This document shows, one piece after another, positions 24,451 through 32,951 of a stretch of 64,000 nucleotides of DNA. How positions within the stretch are numbered: the first letter of the stretch is position 1; the number at the start of each line of letters is the position of its first letter. The notes below the pieces were generated by a model. It was not told where the DNA came from. It worked only from the letters and a program-made list of their open reading frames with translations, and made no database searches. Source of the stretch: Micromonospora arida (GTDB lineage Bacteria; Actinomycetota; Actinomycetes; Mycobacteriales; Micromonosporaceae); assembly GCF_003857035.1 (NCBI RefSeq), contig NZ_QGSY01000275.1, forward strand, positions 62,001 through 126,000, read 5' to 3'. Made by a program: the position numbers and the translations under genes.

Positions 24451-25761
24451 TCACGAATCCGTGGACGGCAGGGTGTCCATGAAGGAGCTGACCGAGAAGA
24501 CTGCTCGCCCGGGTCCGGCGGGGCCGTACCCGGGCGGGCTGGACAGGCCGTGGGCGTCCATGGTCGCCCGGTAGGCCTCCAGCAGGCGGACGTGGTATTC
24601 GAGCGGTGCGCCCTGCGGGTTCGTCCGGCCCAGCGGTGTGGTGGGCTCCGGGCACCAGGTGGTGAACCGGGGCGTGATCCCCCGGGACATGAAGTAGTCA
24701 AGCCCCTCGGTGGTGGAGGCGATCGCCTCGTCGACGCTCGTGAAGCCGTGTGGGGCGGCCATCTCGACGCCCGCCACGAAGTTCGGGATCACGTTGCGCG
24801 GGCCGAAAACCTCGGCGGAGTCGAGGATGCGCCGGTGCCACTCCTCCCGGCCGACGTACCGCTCCTTGCCCGGGCAGTACAACTCGAACAGCCGCTTGTC
24901 CCACACCTCGTAGTTGGGGTGGTAGATGCGGATTCCGTAGTCGTGGAACCGCTGCACATCGGCTCGGGGCAGCGCCTGGGCGACGACCTTGCCGATCCAC
25001 CGTCCGGGAAACCGCTCCTCGATCGCCTGCGCGTACCGGCCGTAGAAGTCCGCCTCAGCCAGCCCGTTGACCTGCGAGGTGATGCTGCCACCGGTCAGCG
25101 TGTACGCCTGCGACGCGCGGTCGACGTCGTGCCGGTTGATGATCTCCAGGGCTTCGAGGACCTCGTCGACGGGCTTGACCCCGGTGTAGGGCCGGCCGGC
25201 CTGCTTGTGCTGCCGCCAGTTGTGGTTGATGTCGCAGTACTGGCACTCCTCCTTGGCGCCGAAGTACTGACAGACCCGGAACGCGGTGAGGTAGATGAGG
25301 TAGCCCCACTGGATCGTCGGGGCGACCTCCATCACCGACTTGCCGTTGGCGAGCGTGTGGCGGTAGTACGCCGGCATGGGGGGCAGCCCGACATCGGCGA
25401 TCGGCCGCCCGTCCAGGAACAGGCGCAGCCGACCGTCGCTGTCGGTGCCGACGCGGTACGGCGAGCTGGGGTTGGTGCGGACCGAAACGACGGTACGACG
25501 CAGCTCGTACGGACCCCCGGTGAGCACGATCTCCTCCGGTGGCCGCCGCAGCGCCGCCGTCCCCAACTCCGGCAGCGTCCGGTGGTCGAAGGAGAAGATG
25601 AAGTACGACTTCGGCTTGACGTCGCCGTGCTCGTTGTCGGTCAGTGCCGCGTCGTCGAAGGCGAGCCCGCCCCGCAGCAGGTCCTCCTTGAGGACCGATT
25701 CCCGCGGCACGTGTGGAAAACGGCCCATCAACTCTTCGACGAGGTCGGTGCGCGACGTCAT
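24451..25761 (-). CDS. Radical SAM protein with unusual CX8CX2C cluster, downstream of sodN
   Basis: A 436-residue protein. ATG 25761 has GGGAGGAA 5 bp upstream; longer frames run into sodN. Three cysteines, Cys164, Cys173 and Cys176 (FRVCQYFGAKEECQYCDINHN), are spaced CX8CX2C instead of CX3CX2C, but the next residues and the GGS motif (TLTGGSIT) fit a radical SAM barrel. An N-terminal ~155-residue domain (SYFIFSFDHRTLPELG, RRTVVSVRTNP) precedes it. It lies 61 bp after sodN on the same strand and is probably co-transcribed. No substrate can be named; a role in a metal- or redox-linked modification is only suggested by position. Confidence 0.78.
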   Translation of the reverse strand: MTSRTDLVEELMGRFPHVPRESVLKEDLLRGGLAFDDAALTDNEHGDVKPKSYFIFSFDHRTLPELGTAALRRPPEEIVLTGGPYELRRTVVSVRTNPSSPYRVGTDSDGRLRLFLDGRPIADVGLPPMPAYYRHTLANGKSVMEVAPTIQWGYLIYLTAFRVCQYFGAKEECQYCDINHNWRQHKQAGRPYTGVKPVDEVLEALEIINRHDVDRASQAYTLTGGSITSQVNGLAEADFYGRYAQAIEERFPGRWIGKVVAQALPRADVQRFHDYGIRIYHPNYEVWDKRLFELYCPGKERYVGREEWHRRILDSAEVFGPRNVIPNFVAGVEMAAPHGFTSVDEAIASTTEGLDYFMSRGITPRFTTWCPEPTTPLGRTNPQGAPLEYHVRLLEAYRATMDAHGLSSPPGYGPAGPGRAVFSVSSFMDTLPSTDS

Positions 25762-25822
25762 GCGGTTCCTCCCGAACGCGGTACGCCGAACCGGGTGGCC
25801 GGTGCCACCCGGTGCCGGCTGA

Positions 25823-26227
25823 TCAGCTCTGCTTGGTTTCCCAGAAGATCTTCGAGATCTCCTCGATCTTGCCGAGGAGCTGCTCGGCGACCGCCGGGTC
25901 CGCGGCGCCCTTCGCGCCGCCGGCACCTGCCAGCTTGGTCGCCTCGTTGAAGAGGCCGTGCAGCTGGGGGTACTTCTCGAAGTGCGGCGCCTTGAAGTAG
26001 TCGGTCCAGAGGACCCAGAGGTGGTGCTTCACCAGCTCGGCGCGCTGCTCCTTGATGAGCAGCGCGCGCGTGCGGAACTCCGGGTCGTTGCTGGCCTGGT
26101 ACTTCTCGGAGACCGCCTTGATCGACTCGGCCTCGATGCGGGCCTGCGCCGGGTCGTAGACGCCGCAGGGGAGGTCGCAGTGCGCGCTCGCGACGGTGCG
26201 TGGGCGGAGAAGGTGGGACAGGAACAT
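25823..26227 (-). CDS. sodN: Nickel-containing superoxide dismutase
   Basis: A 134-residue precursor. ATG 26227 follows GAAGGGA. Residues 1-15 are the removable leader; the mature chain starts at His16 with the nickel hook HCDLPCGVYDPAQ, which supplies His1, Cys2 and Cys6 as ligands. The helical remainder (ESIKAVSEKY, KHHLWVLWTDYFK, KIEEISKIFWETK) is typical of NiSOD. The enzyme dismutates superoxide in the cytoplasm. Maturation needs a protease, usually SodX beside sodN; that gene is absent here, and a radical SAM gene takes the downstream place. Confidence 0.97.
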   Translation of the reverse strand: MFLSHLLRPRTVASAHCDLPCGVYDPAQARIEAESIKAVSEKYQASNDPEFRTRALLIKEQRAELVKHHLWVLWTDYFKAPHFEKYPQLHGLFNEATKLAGAGGAKGAADPAVAEQLLGKIEEISKIFWETKQS

Positions 26228-26299
26228 CGGAATCCCTTCGACTGTGGCGTTCGGCTGACGTGCGTCCGGGCGCGGCGGCCCGGACGTGATCATCTAGGG

Positions 26300-26330
26300 A
26301 CGCTAAAACCTCAACCGCACTTCATGTCAA
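26300..26330 (-). promoter_or_regulatory. Putative sodN promoter
   Basis: On the minus strand TTGACA (26330-26325) and TAGCGT (26305-26300) are 19 bp apart, ~73 bp before the sodN start. The -35 box overlaps the stop codon of the upstream gene. I saw no clear Nur or Fur box. Confidence 0.5.
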
Positions 26331-27139
26331 GGTCGAGTCGATGGCGAGTGCTGTTTCCGGATGAGCGTCAGCAGGGCGGCGTGCGTCCGCTCGTCCGCGG
26401 CCACGACGAGACCGTCCCCACCGGCGTGCAAGGGCTGGCCGTCGAGCCCGGTGACCACGCAGCCCGCCGCCTCGCAGAGCGCGATTCCGGCCGCGAAGTG
26501 GACGCTGTTGCGCAGGTCGTGGCGGTCCGTCACGTAGGCGGCGCGGCGGCCGGCGGCGACCCAGGCCACGGCCAGGCTGGTGGAGACCACCCGGGGGCGG
26601 AACTGTTCGAGGAAGCTCTCGTCGGCGAGCATGCGGGCGGCCAGGAAGACGTCCCGGTTGGGAAAGGGCGGGTCGAGGTTGAGGTCGACAAGCGCCGACT
26701 CGGCCGACGGGACGAGTCGCCCATCCGTTCCCGCGCCCCGGACGTACGCGGCGGTGCCGTCGGTCCAGAACACCTCATCGGCGAACGGGTCCACCGAGGC
26801 CGCCACTGTGACGTCCGACCCGACCCGCAGGGCGACGTTGACCGAGGCCAGCATGGTCCGCGCGGCGAAGTTCAACGTTCCGCACAGCGGGTCGACCAGC
26901 CAGGTGCGCCCGTTGTCGCCGGCACCCGTGCGCCCGCTCTCCTCGGCCACCACGGCGTCGCCCGGACGCGCCGCGCGCAGGACGTCGATGATGGCCTGCT
27001 CGGCCTCGACGTCGGCGGCGGTGGCGAAGTCGCCGGCGGTCTTCATGACGCGCGTCAGTGCTGAGCCGTACCGGGAGCGGACAACTGAGGCTCCAGCTTC
27101 CGCCGCCTCGACAACCAGCGCATGGTCTGTGATCGACAT
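26327..27139 (-). CDS. Inositol monophosphatase-family protein with altered metal-site motifs
   Basis: A 270-residue protein with the IMPase fold: VVAEES (Glu66/67) then VDPLCGTLNF (residues 82-91) and, near 208-218, HDLRNSVHFAAG. In active IMPase/FBPase/CysQ enzymes these read DPLDGTxNF and WDxAAG. Here the second Asp is Cys86 (TGC codon) and the later Asp is His214, so two magnesium ligands are changed while the surrounding fold is kept. Function may be altered or non-catalytic. The gene is upstream of sodN, whose promoter overlaps its 3' end. Confidence 0.85.
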   Translation of the reverse strand: MSITDHALVVEAAEAGASVVRSRYGSALTRVMKTAGDFATAADVEAEQAIIDVLRAARPGDAVVAEESGRTGAGDNGRTWLVDPLCGTLNFAARTMLASVNVALRVGSDVTVAASVDPFADEVFWTDGTAAYVRGAGTDGRLVPSAESALVDLNLDPPFPNRDVFLAARMLADESFLEQFRPRVVSTSLAVAWVAAGRRAAYVTDRHDLRNSVHFAAGIALCEAAGCVVTGLDGQPLHAGGDGLVVAADERTHAALLTLIRKQHSPSTRP

Positions 27140-27209
27140 GCACGAACCATAGGAGCTGTGGGCAAGGTCGATGACAGCCCCGCACCCAGGCCGTGGGTCA
27201 CCTGGCAGG

Positions 27210-27725
27210 TCAGTCCGACAGTTCGATGATCGGTAGCTGACTGACGACCGCCGTCATGATCATCGGAGCGTCGCCGTCACACTGGTTGACTGAGACCGCG
27301 ACCCACCGCCCCTCGGTCACCGTCGGCCCCCAGACGGTCAGGTCGCCGTAGCAGTCCAGGTCGCAGAGCGACTGGAACAGCGCCGGCATGGGTTCACCGG
27401 CCTGACCCCGAAACAGCGGCACCCGCATGGAGACCTTGCGGTGCGTGCCCCACCTCTGGTCCAACTCCGCTACGACCAGGGCCAGGTTCGCCTCGGCGGC
27501 CTCCTCGGCCTCGTTCCATTCGCGACCGTACACACCCGTCAGGGCGTCGCTCTCCCAGAGCGGGGCGACCCGAAAGCCCTCGCCACGGGTGCCGGTCCAC
27601 TCACCGGTGGCCGGGTCCCCCTCGCTGACCGGCACGCCGCCCGTGGGCAGGTCCGCGGCGAGCAACGACTCGATGTCGGACACCGTCCGACCGGTGTCGA
27701 ACACCTCACCGGCCCGGCCGGTCAT
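27210..27725 (-). CDS. Conserved hypothetical protein
   Basis: A 171-residue soluble protein that I do not recognise. It is acidic, without signal or membrane segment. The middle is predicted helical (EWNEAEEAAEANLALVVAELDQRWG), followed by strands (RKVSMRVPLF, YGDLTVWGPTV, RWVAVSVNQCDGDAPMIMTAVVS). The layout suggests a small alpha/beta domain. No operon partner is evident: flanking gaps are 70 and 117 bp. Codon use and third-position GC match real genes in this frame. Confidence 0.65.
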   Translation of the reverse strand: MTGRAGEVFDTGRTVSDIESLLAADLPTGGVPVSEGDPATGEWTGTRGEGFRVAPLWESDALTGVYGREWNEAEEAAEANLALVVAELDQRWGTHRKVSMRVPLFRGQAGEPMPALFQSLCDLDCYGDLTVWGPTVTEGRWVAVSVNQCDGDAPMIMTAVVSQLPIIELSD

Positions 27726-27842
27726 CGGGGGACTCGTCGTACCGTCGGCGGCTCATACCGCATCGTCCGCACCACCTGTCTCCGTCGGCTCCGGGCCTCG
27801 ATCATCGCACCGTGAGCCAGCCAACGAGAGGGCGGGCGTCGG

Positions 27843-28292
27843 TCAGGAGACCGCAGTCCGCACCAGCTCGGTGATCTTCTTCTCCACGGCCGGGCTCCAC
27901 TGCTGCAACGCGTACGCCACCGGCCAGAAATCCCCGTCGTCGAGGTTGGCCGGGTCCTGGAAGCCCACTGTCGAGTACCGGTAGTTGAACTTGCCGGAGT
28001 CCTGGAAGAAGACGACGATCTTGCCGTCCTCGTTCGCGTAGGCGGGCATCCCGTACCAGGTCTTCGGCGTCAGGGCCGGGGCGGCGGCGGTCACCGTCAC
28101 GTGCACCCGCTCGGCGAGCGCACGGTCCTCCGGTTCCATCTGCGCGATCCGGTCGAGGACCGCCTGCAGCCCGTCCGCCTTCTTGGCGCCCTTCTTGCCC
28201 TCGGCGCGCAGTTCGTCGGCGCGCTCCTTCATCGCGGCCCGTTCCTCGGCGCTGAAGCCGTTGGACCCGGTCGTGGTGCTCTTCGCGGACAT
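27843..28292 (-). CDS. DUF1801 family protein (YdhG-like)
   Basis: A 149-residue protein. After a charged Lys/Ala/Glu-rich N-terminus (residues ~15-45) comes the DUF1801 core: VLDRIAQMEPEDRALAERVHVTV, then TPKTWYGMPAYANEDGKIVVFFQDSGKFNYRYSTVGF and a C-terminal helix. The WYGMPAY motif is characteristic. Relatives include the Bacillus iron chaperone-like YdhG/Fra; the role here is not established. ATG 28292 has GAGAGGAAG upstream. Confidence 0.82.
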   Translation of the reverse strand: MSAKSTTTGSNGFSAEERAAMKERADELRAEGKKGAKKADGLQAVLDRIAQMEPEDRALAERVHVTVTAAAPALTPKTWYGMPAYANEDGKIVVFFQDSGKFNYRYSTVGFQDPANLDDGDFWPVAYALQQWSPAVEKKITELVRTAVS

Positions 28293-28518
28293 TGTCGGGC
28301 TTCCTCTCGTCGTCTGGCCCGGCGCGCTGCCGACTGCCTGGGAAAAGGCTAGGTCGGGCGGCGCTCCCGAGCTTCTCGATTCCTGATCGTTCGAGGACCG
28401 CCCTCCTGCCGGTGAGGTGCCGCTGCGGGGTGACCTCGGCCTCTCGAAGGTGCTCAGCAGCCCGCCCGGTGGCTAAGTTGCCGGACGAGGGCGAGCGAGC
28501 GTTCCGGGGGAACCAGAC

Positions 28519-29280
28519 ATGAGCACCACCGCCGACCAGATGGCGACGGCGTACTTCGACGCGATCCAACTGCTCTGCCGGGTGACGCCGAAGGGCTGGT
28601 ACGCCGAGCGGGGCACCGCCCGTGCGGGGCTCACCCACGCCAGCGTTCCGACACTCAACGGGGTCCTCGAAACGGCCACCGAGCCGGATCTCGCGGCCAT
28701 CGACGAGTTGGCGACCGAGGTCAGCCGGCAGACACCGCACTGGTCGATCATCATTCGCGGTGCGGCGAGCGACGAGGTCGCCGAACTGGCGGCCCGGCAC
28801 GGGCTACGCGGACGCGGCGACCTCCCCCTGATGGCCTGCGCCACCGACGACATCGTGTTCCGGGCCGGCTCGACCCAGCAGGCGATGGTCCGCCGGGTCG
28901 GAGCCGCCGAGAGCGACAGGTACACCGACGCCCTCACCCGGAGCTTCGAGGCGCCCGACGGCGTTTTCGGCCCGCTGATGGGCGGCGCGGTGCTCGATAC
29001 CGACGCCATCACCGGGTATATGGCTGAGGAGGCTGGCAGCCCCGTCGGCACCGGGCTCGGAATGCGCACACCCGGCGTGATCGGGGTGTTCAACATCGCC
29101 GTCGTACCGTCCGCCCGGGGTCGCGGCCTGGGCCGGGCGCTCACCGAGGCGGCGCTGCGCGACGGCGTCGCCGCCGGCGCGGACGCAGCGTACCTGCACG
29201 CCAGCCCGATGGGTCGCCCGCTCTACGAGGCGATGGGCTTCACGCTCGTGGAGACCTGGACCGTGTTCCAGGCGGCCTGA
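28519..29280 (+). CDS. GNAT family N-acetyltransferase
   Basis: A 253-residue protein. The C-terminal half (~120-253) is a GNAT domain: a strand with IGVFNIAVVPSARGRGLGRALTEAAL holds the acetyl-CoA pyrophosphate loop (RGRGLG), followed by AAYLHASPMGRPLYEAMGF. The N-terminal half may be a degenerate second GNAT lobe. ATG 28519 has GGGGGAA upstream. The next gene starts 31 bp later on the same strand. The acceptor substrate is unknown. Confidence 0.88.
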   Translation: MSTTADQMATAYFDAIQLLCRVTPKGWYAERGTARAGLTHASVPTLNGVLETATEPDLAAIDELATEVSRQTPHWSIIIRGAASDEVAELAARHGLRGRGDLPLMACATDDIVFRAGSTQQAMVRRVGAAESDRYTDALTRSFEAPDGVFGPLMGGAVLDTDAITGYMAEEAGSPVGTGLGMRTPGVIGVFNIAVVPSARGRGLGRALTEAALRDGVAAGADAAYLHASPMGRPLYEAMGFTLVETWTVFQAA

Positions 29281-29311
29281 CCGGCGCGACCGGCCAGAAG
29301 GAGGAAGACCT

Positions 29312-30031
29312 GTGACCTTCAGCGAGAACGTCCGCTCGGCTTTCCGGCGTGGCGAGACCGACGCCGTGGTGCGGATGAGCGAGGCCGAGATCGAGCGCGC
29401 CCAGGCGGCCGGTGACCTGGTGGGCGAGGTGGAGGCCCGGTACAGCCTCGCCCGGGTCGCCATTCGCGGCGGTGACCTGCCGGGGGGCGAGGCACGGGCC
29501 CGGGAGGCCCTCGCGGTGGCGCTGCGCTCCGGCGACCGGGCCCTGGAGGAACGACCGAGGCACGTGCTGGCCGGCGTGGCGAGGATGTCCGGTGACCTGC
29601 TCCGCGCTCGGGACCTGTACCGGGAGAGCATCGCGCTCAACGAGGCGCTCGGCCAACCCAAGACGGTCAACTCCGAATTCCACAACCTCGCGTTCTGCGA
29701 GTTGGGGCTGGGCAACCTGGACGTGGCCCGAACGCTGTTCGCCGAGAACCGCGAGCGGGTGTTCCGCAACCGCTGGGCCGACTTCGTGCCGTACGTCTGC
29801 GTCGCGGGTGCCGCGCTCGCGACCGCCGACGGGGACCACTCCCGCGCGGCCCGGATGATCGGCGTCGCCGATGCCGCGTTCGCGGCACTCGGCCAGGTGC
29901 CGGACCCGGACGACGCGGCGGACCTGGCCAGGATGCGCGCCGCCGCGACCGAGGCGCTGGGCCCGACCGGCTTCGACGAGCAGTACGCCGTGGGCCAGCG
30001 CCTCGAACCGCGGGCGGCGTTCGACGCTTAG
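29312..30031 (+). CDS. Tetratricopeptide-repeat protein
   Basis: A 239-residue soluble all-helical protein with about four TPR-like units ([84 protein letters not shown]). The C-terminal part ([16 protein letters not shown]...) resembles the end of the TPR region of AfsR/LuxR-type regulators, but no DNA-binding domain is present, so it may be a split or reduced regulator. GTG 29312 follows AAGGAGGAAG. It overlaps the convergent reductase gene by 4 bp. Confidence 0.8.
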   Translation: MTFSENVRSAFRRGETDAVVRMSEAEIERAQAAGDLVGEVEARYSLARVAIRGGDLPGGEARAREALAVALRSGDRALEERPRHVLAGVARMSGDLLRARDLYRESIALNEALGQPKTVNSEFHNLAFCELGLGNLDVARTLFAENRERVFRNRWADFVPYVCVAGAALATADGDHSRAARMIGVADAAFAALGQVPDPDDAADLARMRAAATEALGPTGFDEQYAVGQRLEPRAAFDA

Positions 30032-30744
30032 GCAGCCTCGGGCGAGGTCGAGGCTCGGGCAGCGGTGATGATCCGTCCCCGCTCCGACTCTCCGAAGCGG
30101 TCGAGCATGGCGCGTACCTCGTCGGCGCTCACGTTGGCGCCGAACAACTCGCTGCCCGGCTCGAGTCGTACCCCCTCGGCCAACGGGCCGGCGACGACCG
30201 GATCGAAGCCGAGCGCGTCCACCAGGGCCGCGACCTCGGTGAGGTCGGCGTTGTCGTCGCCGGCGATCGCGATGGCCTTGCGGCCGGTCGCCCCCGCCGG
30301 CCGGGCCTCGTCCTCCAGGTCGTGATAGCCCATGTGGTTGAAGGCCTTCACGACGCGTGAGCCGGACAGGAACGCCTGGACGGTCTCGCTCGACGAGGTA
30401 CGCGGGTTGGTGAGGTCGTCGCGGATGCCGTCGATCTCCCACCAGTAGTTCATGGCATCGACGACGAGCTTGCCGCGCAACGCGTCGGCGGGAACGCTGC
30501 GGTACTTGCCCAGGGGTAGGGCGAGGATGACGACGTCGGCGTCGGCCGCCGCGTCGACCGCCGTCGTGGCCTCGGCCCCCGGGGCGAGGACCTCGACGGT
30601 GAGGGCGATCTTCGCCGGGTCGCCGGAGCCGGCCACCCGTACCCGGTAGCCGGCGGCGACGGCGAGCCGGGCGAGCACCGTGCCCACCTTGCCGGCCCCG
30701 AGGATGCCGAGGGTCGCAGGCCGGCTCCGGTCGTTGTCGTTCAT
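30028..30744 (-). CDS. NADP-binding reductase (F420:NADP oxidoreductase-like)
   Basis: A 238-residue Rossmann protein. The dinucleotide-binding motif [16 protein letters not shown] lies at residues ~13-28, followed by [16 protein letters not shown] and a middle [13 protein letters not shown] that matches the NADP_oxidoreductase/F420-dependent NADP reductase family. The C-terminal ~35 residues differ from the usual family end. ATG 30744 has GAGAGGA upstream. Two LLM (F420- or FMN-type) oxidoreductase genes lie just upstream on the same strand (gap 27 bp), so the three may form an operon linking NADPH to flavin or F420. Confidence 0.82.
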   Translation of the reverse strand: MNDNDRSRPATLGILGAGKVGTVLARLAVAAGYRVRVAGSGDPAKIALTVEVLAPGAEATTAVDAAADADVVILALPLGKYRSVPADALRGKLVVDAMNYWWEIDGIRDDLTNPRTSSSETVQAFLSGSRVVKAFNHMGYHDLEDEARPAGATGRKAIAIAGDDNADLTEVAALVDALGFDPVVAGPLAEGVRLEPGSELFGANVSADEVRAMLDRFGESERGRIITAARASTSPEAA

Positions 30745-30771
30745 GTCGTCCTCTCGCTTGGAAAGTGCTGA

Positions 30772-31800
30772 TCAGGCCAGCAGTTCGCGGACCATGGGGA
30801 TCACCTTCGAGCCGTAGAGTTCCACGGCGCGCATCCGGGCGCTGGCCGGCTGCGCTCCGGCCGAGTAGATGAGGTCGAACCGGCCGACGCCGAGGCTGCG
30901 GATCGCACGGGCCATCCGGCGGGCCACCGTCTCCGGTGAACCGATGTAGAGGGAGCCGTTCTCCACCTCGGAGTCGAACTCCGGACGGCGGATCGGGGGC
31001 CAACCCCGCAGTTTGCCGATCCGGTCTCGCATGATCCGGTAGTGCGGCCAGTAGATCTCCTTGGCCTGCTCGTCGGTGTCGGCGATGAAGCCCGGCGAGT
31101 GCATGCCGACCGGGTGCGCGGTGGTACCGAGCTGATCGGCCGCCCGGCGGTACAGGTCGATGTAGGGCGCGAAGCGCTCGGGGGCGCCGCCGATGATGGC
31201 GAGCATGAGTGGCAGCCCGTACTGAGCGGTGCGGACGACCGACTGCGGCGAGCCACCCACACCGACCCAGGTGTCCAGGTGGCCCGATTCGGTCTTCGGG
31301 AACACGTCGGCGTTCTCCAGTGGGGCACGTAGGGTGCCGCTCCAGGTGACCGGCTTCTCGTCCAGCAACTTGACGAACAGTTCGATCTTCTCCTCGAACA
31401 GCGTGTCGTAGTCGCGCAGGTCGTAGCCGAAGAGCGGGAACGACTCGGTGAACGAGCCGCGACCGAGGATGACCTCGGCTCGGCCGTTCGAGAGCGCGTC
31501 CACTGTGGCGAAGCGCTGGAACACCCGTACCGGGTCGTCCGAACTCAGCACGGTCACGCCGGAGGCCAACCGGATCCGCGAGGTGCGGGTGGCGATTCCG
31601 GCCAGCACCGTCTCCGGCGTGGAGACCGAGTACTCCGGCCGGTGGTGCTCGCCCAGGGCGATGACGTCGACCCCGAGTTGGTCGGCGAGCACGGCCTCGT
31701 CGACGACCTGCCGGATCGCCGCCGCGTGGGAGACGAGCTTGCCGGCGTCGTCCTGCGGTACGTCGCCGAAGGTGTCCAGGCCGAACAGCAGATCAGACAT
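30772..31800 (-). CDS. LLM class flavin-dependent oxidoreductase (luciferase-like), copy 1
   Basis: A 342-residue TIM-barrel oxidoreductase of the bacterial luciferase family using FMN or F420. Features: FGLDTFGD near the N-terminus, VIALGEHHRPEYS, LASGVTVLSSDDPVRVFQRFATVDALSNGRAEVILGRGS and WVGVGGSPQSVVRTA. ATG 31800 is chosen because AAGGAG lies upstream and it overlaps the preceding stop by only 8 bp. It is a clear paralogue of the gene at 31793-32842 with the same motif order. Substrate unknown; control by the divergent MarR gene is likely. Confidence 0.9.
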   Translation of the reverse strand: MSDLLFGLDTFGDVPQDDAGKLVSHAAAIRQVVDEAVLADQLGVDVIALGEHHRPEYSVSTPETVLAGIATRTSRIRLASGVTVLSSDDPVRVFQRFATVDALSNGRAEVILGRGSFTESFPLFGYDLRDYDTLFEEKIELFVKLLDEKPVTWSGTLRAPLENADVFPKTESGHLDTWVGVGGSPQSVVRTAQYGLPLMLAIIGGAPERFAPYIDLYRRAADQLGTTAHPVGMHSPGFIADTDEQAKEIYWPHYRIMRDRIGKLRGWPPIRRPEFDSEVENGSLYIGSPETVARRMARAIRSLGVGRFDLIYSAGAQPASARMRAVELYGSKVIPMVRELLA

Positions 31801-32842
31801 GGTTGGGCTCCTTAGCCAGCAGCTCCCGGACCCGCGGCGCGACCTCACTGCCCAGCAGTTGGATGGTGCGCGCGCGTGCCTCGCGGGGCAGGTGCATGAT
31901 GTCGTACTTCAGGTCGAAGCGGCTCAGTCGCAGGTCGCGAGCGACCTTGGCGATCTTCTGCGCCACCGTCTCGGGCGATCCGACGAAGAGCGCCCCGTGG
32001 TCGATTTCGGCCTCGTAGCGCGCGCGGTCTGGTTTGTAGAAGCCGCGTTCGGCGGCCAAGGCCGCCACGACCGGCTGCCAGTATCGCCACCACGTCTCCA
32101 CCGCCTCCTCGTCGGTGTCTGCGACAAGGCCGAGTGAGTGCTGCCCGATTGGCTGCAGGGTATGCCCGAATTGTTCGAGCGCCCTGGTGTAGAGGTCGAC
32201 GTGGCCGGCGAAGCGCTGGGGGCGCCCGCCGATGATCGCGAGCATGAGCGGAAGTCCGTGCCGGGCGGCGCGGATGACCGAATTTGGGCTTCCCCCGACA
32301 CCGATCCAGGTCGGGATGCCGCCCGGCTGCATCCGTGGGTGCAGCCGCTGCGCTGTCAGTGGGGTTCGTACCGACCCGGACCAGGTGACCGGTTCGTCCT
32401 GCTGAAGCCGCAGAAAGAGGTCCAGCTTCTCCTCGAACAACCGCTCGTAGTCGGCCAGGTCGTAACCGAACAGCGGAAACGACTCGGTAGCGGATGCGCG
32501 GCCGAGGACAATCTGGGCGCGACCGTCGGAGACGGCGTCGAGGGTGGAGAACTCGTGGTAGAGCCGTACCGGGTCGTTGGTGCTGAGCACGGTGACCGAG
32601 GTGCCGAGGCGAATTCGCTCGGTCGCCGTCGCGGCCGCGGCCAGCAGTACGGGTGTGGCCGAGTCGTTGTGGCCCTCGCGGTAGTGCTCACCGACGCTGA
32701 ACACATCGAGTCCGGCCGACTCCGCGAGCCGTGCCTCGTCCACGAGTAGCCGTACGGTCTCGGCGTCGCTCAGAACCCGGTCGCCGTCGGTGGCCACCTC
32801 CCCGAACGAGTTGAGCCCCAGCTCGAAGTCTGCAGCTGCCAT
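31793..32842 (-). CDS. LLM class flavin-dependent oxidoreductase (luciferase-like), copy 2
   Basis: A 349-residue luciferase-like protein paralogous to copy 1. It shares LGLNSFGEVATDGD, VFSVGEHYREGH, LGTSVTVLSTNDPVRLYHEFSTLDAVSDGRAQIVLGRAS and WIGVGGSPNSVIRAARHGLPLMLAIIGG. ATG 32842 has a strong GGAGGAGGAG 5 bp upstream. It is the first gene of the leftward operon and its promoter region contains two TTGAC/GTCAA palindromes shared with the divergent MarR gene. Tandem duplicates of this family often differ in substrate. Confidence 0.9.
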   Translation of the reverse strand: MAAADFELGLNSFGEVATDGDRVLSDAETVRLLVDEARLAESAGLDVFSVGEHYREGHNDSATPVLLAAAATATERIRLGTSVTVLSTNDPVRLYHEFSTLDAVSDGRAQIVLGRASATESFPLFGYDLADYERLFEEKLDLFLRLQQDEPVTWSGSVRTPLTAQRLHPRMQPGGIPTWIGVGGSPNSVIRAARHGLPLMLAIIGGRPQRFAGHVDLYTRALEQFGHTLQPIGQHSLGLVADTDEEAVETWWRYWQPVVAALAAERGFYKPDRARYEAEIDHGALFVGSPETVAQKIAKVARDLRLSRFDLKYDIMHLPREARARTIQLLGSEVAPRVRELLAKEPNHV

Positions 32843-32894
32843 CGTCTCCTCCTCCGTGCAATCCGCCGCCGGCCCACGGGAGCGGACCTACCGG

Positions 32895-32935
32895 TTGACG
32901 TGTCAATGATGCTAACTTGACGATTGACACGTCAA
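32895..32935. promoter_or_regulatory. Paired MarR-type operators in the divergent promoter region
   Basis: TTGACGTGTCAAT (32895-32907) and ATTGACACGTCAA (32923-32935) are exact reverse complements of each other, and each is itself a near-palindrome with arms TTGAC/GTCAA. Centres are 29 bp apart, close to three helical turns, so two MarR dimers could bind one face and control both the LLM genes and marR. Confidence 0.85.
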
Positions 32936-32951
32936 TTCCCGGGAGAGTGAG

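Noticed and set aside
28293-28518. Possible small gene between DUF1801 and GNAT genes
   Set aside because: Frames there are shadows of the neighbours with no start signal; I see only a leader region.
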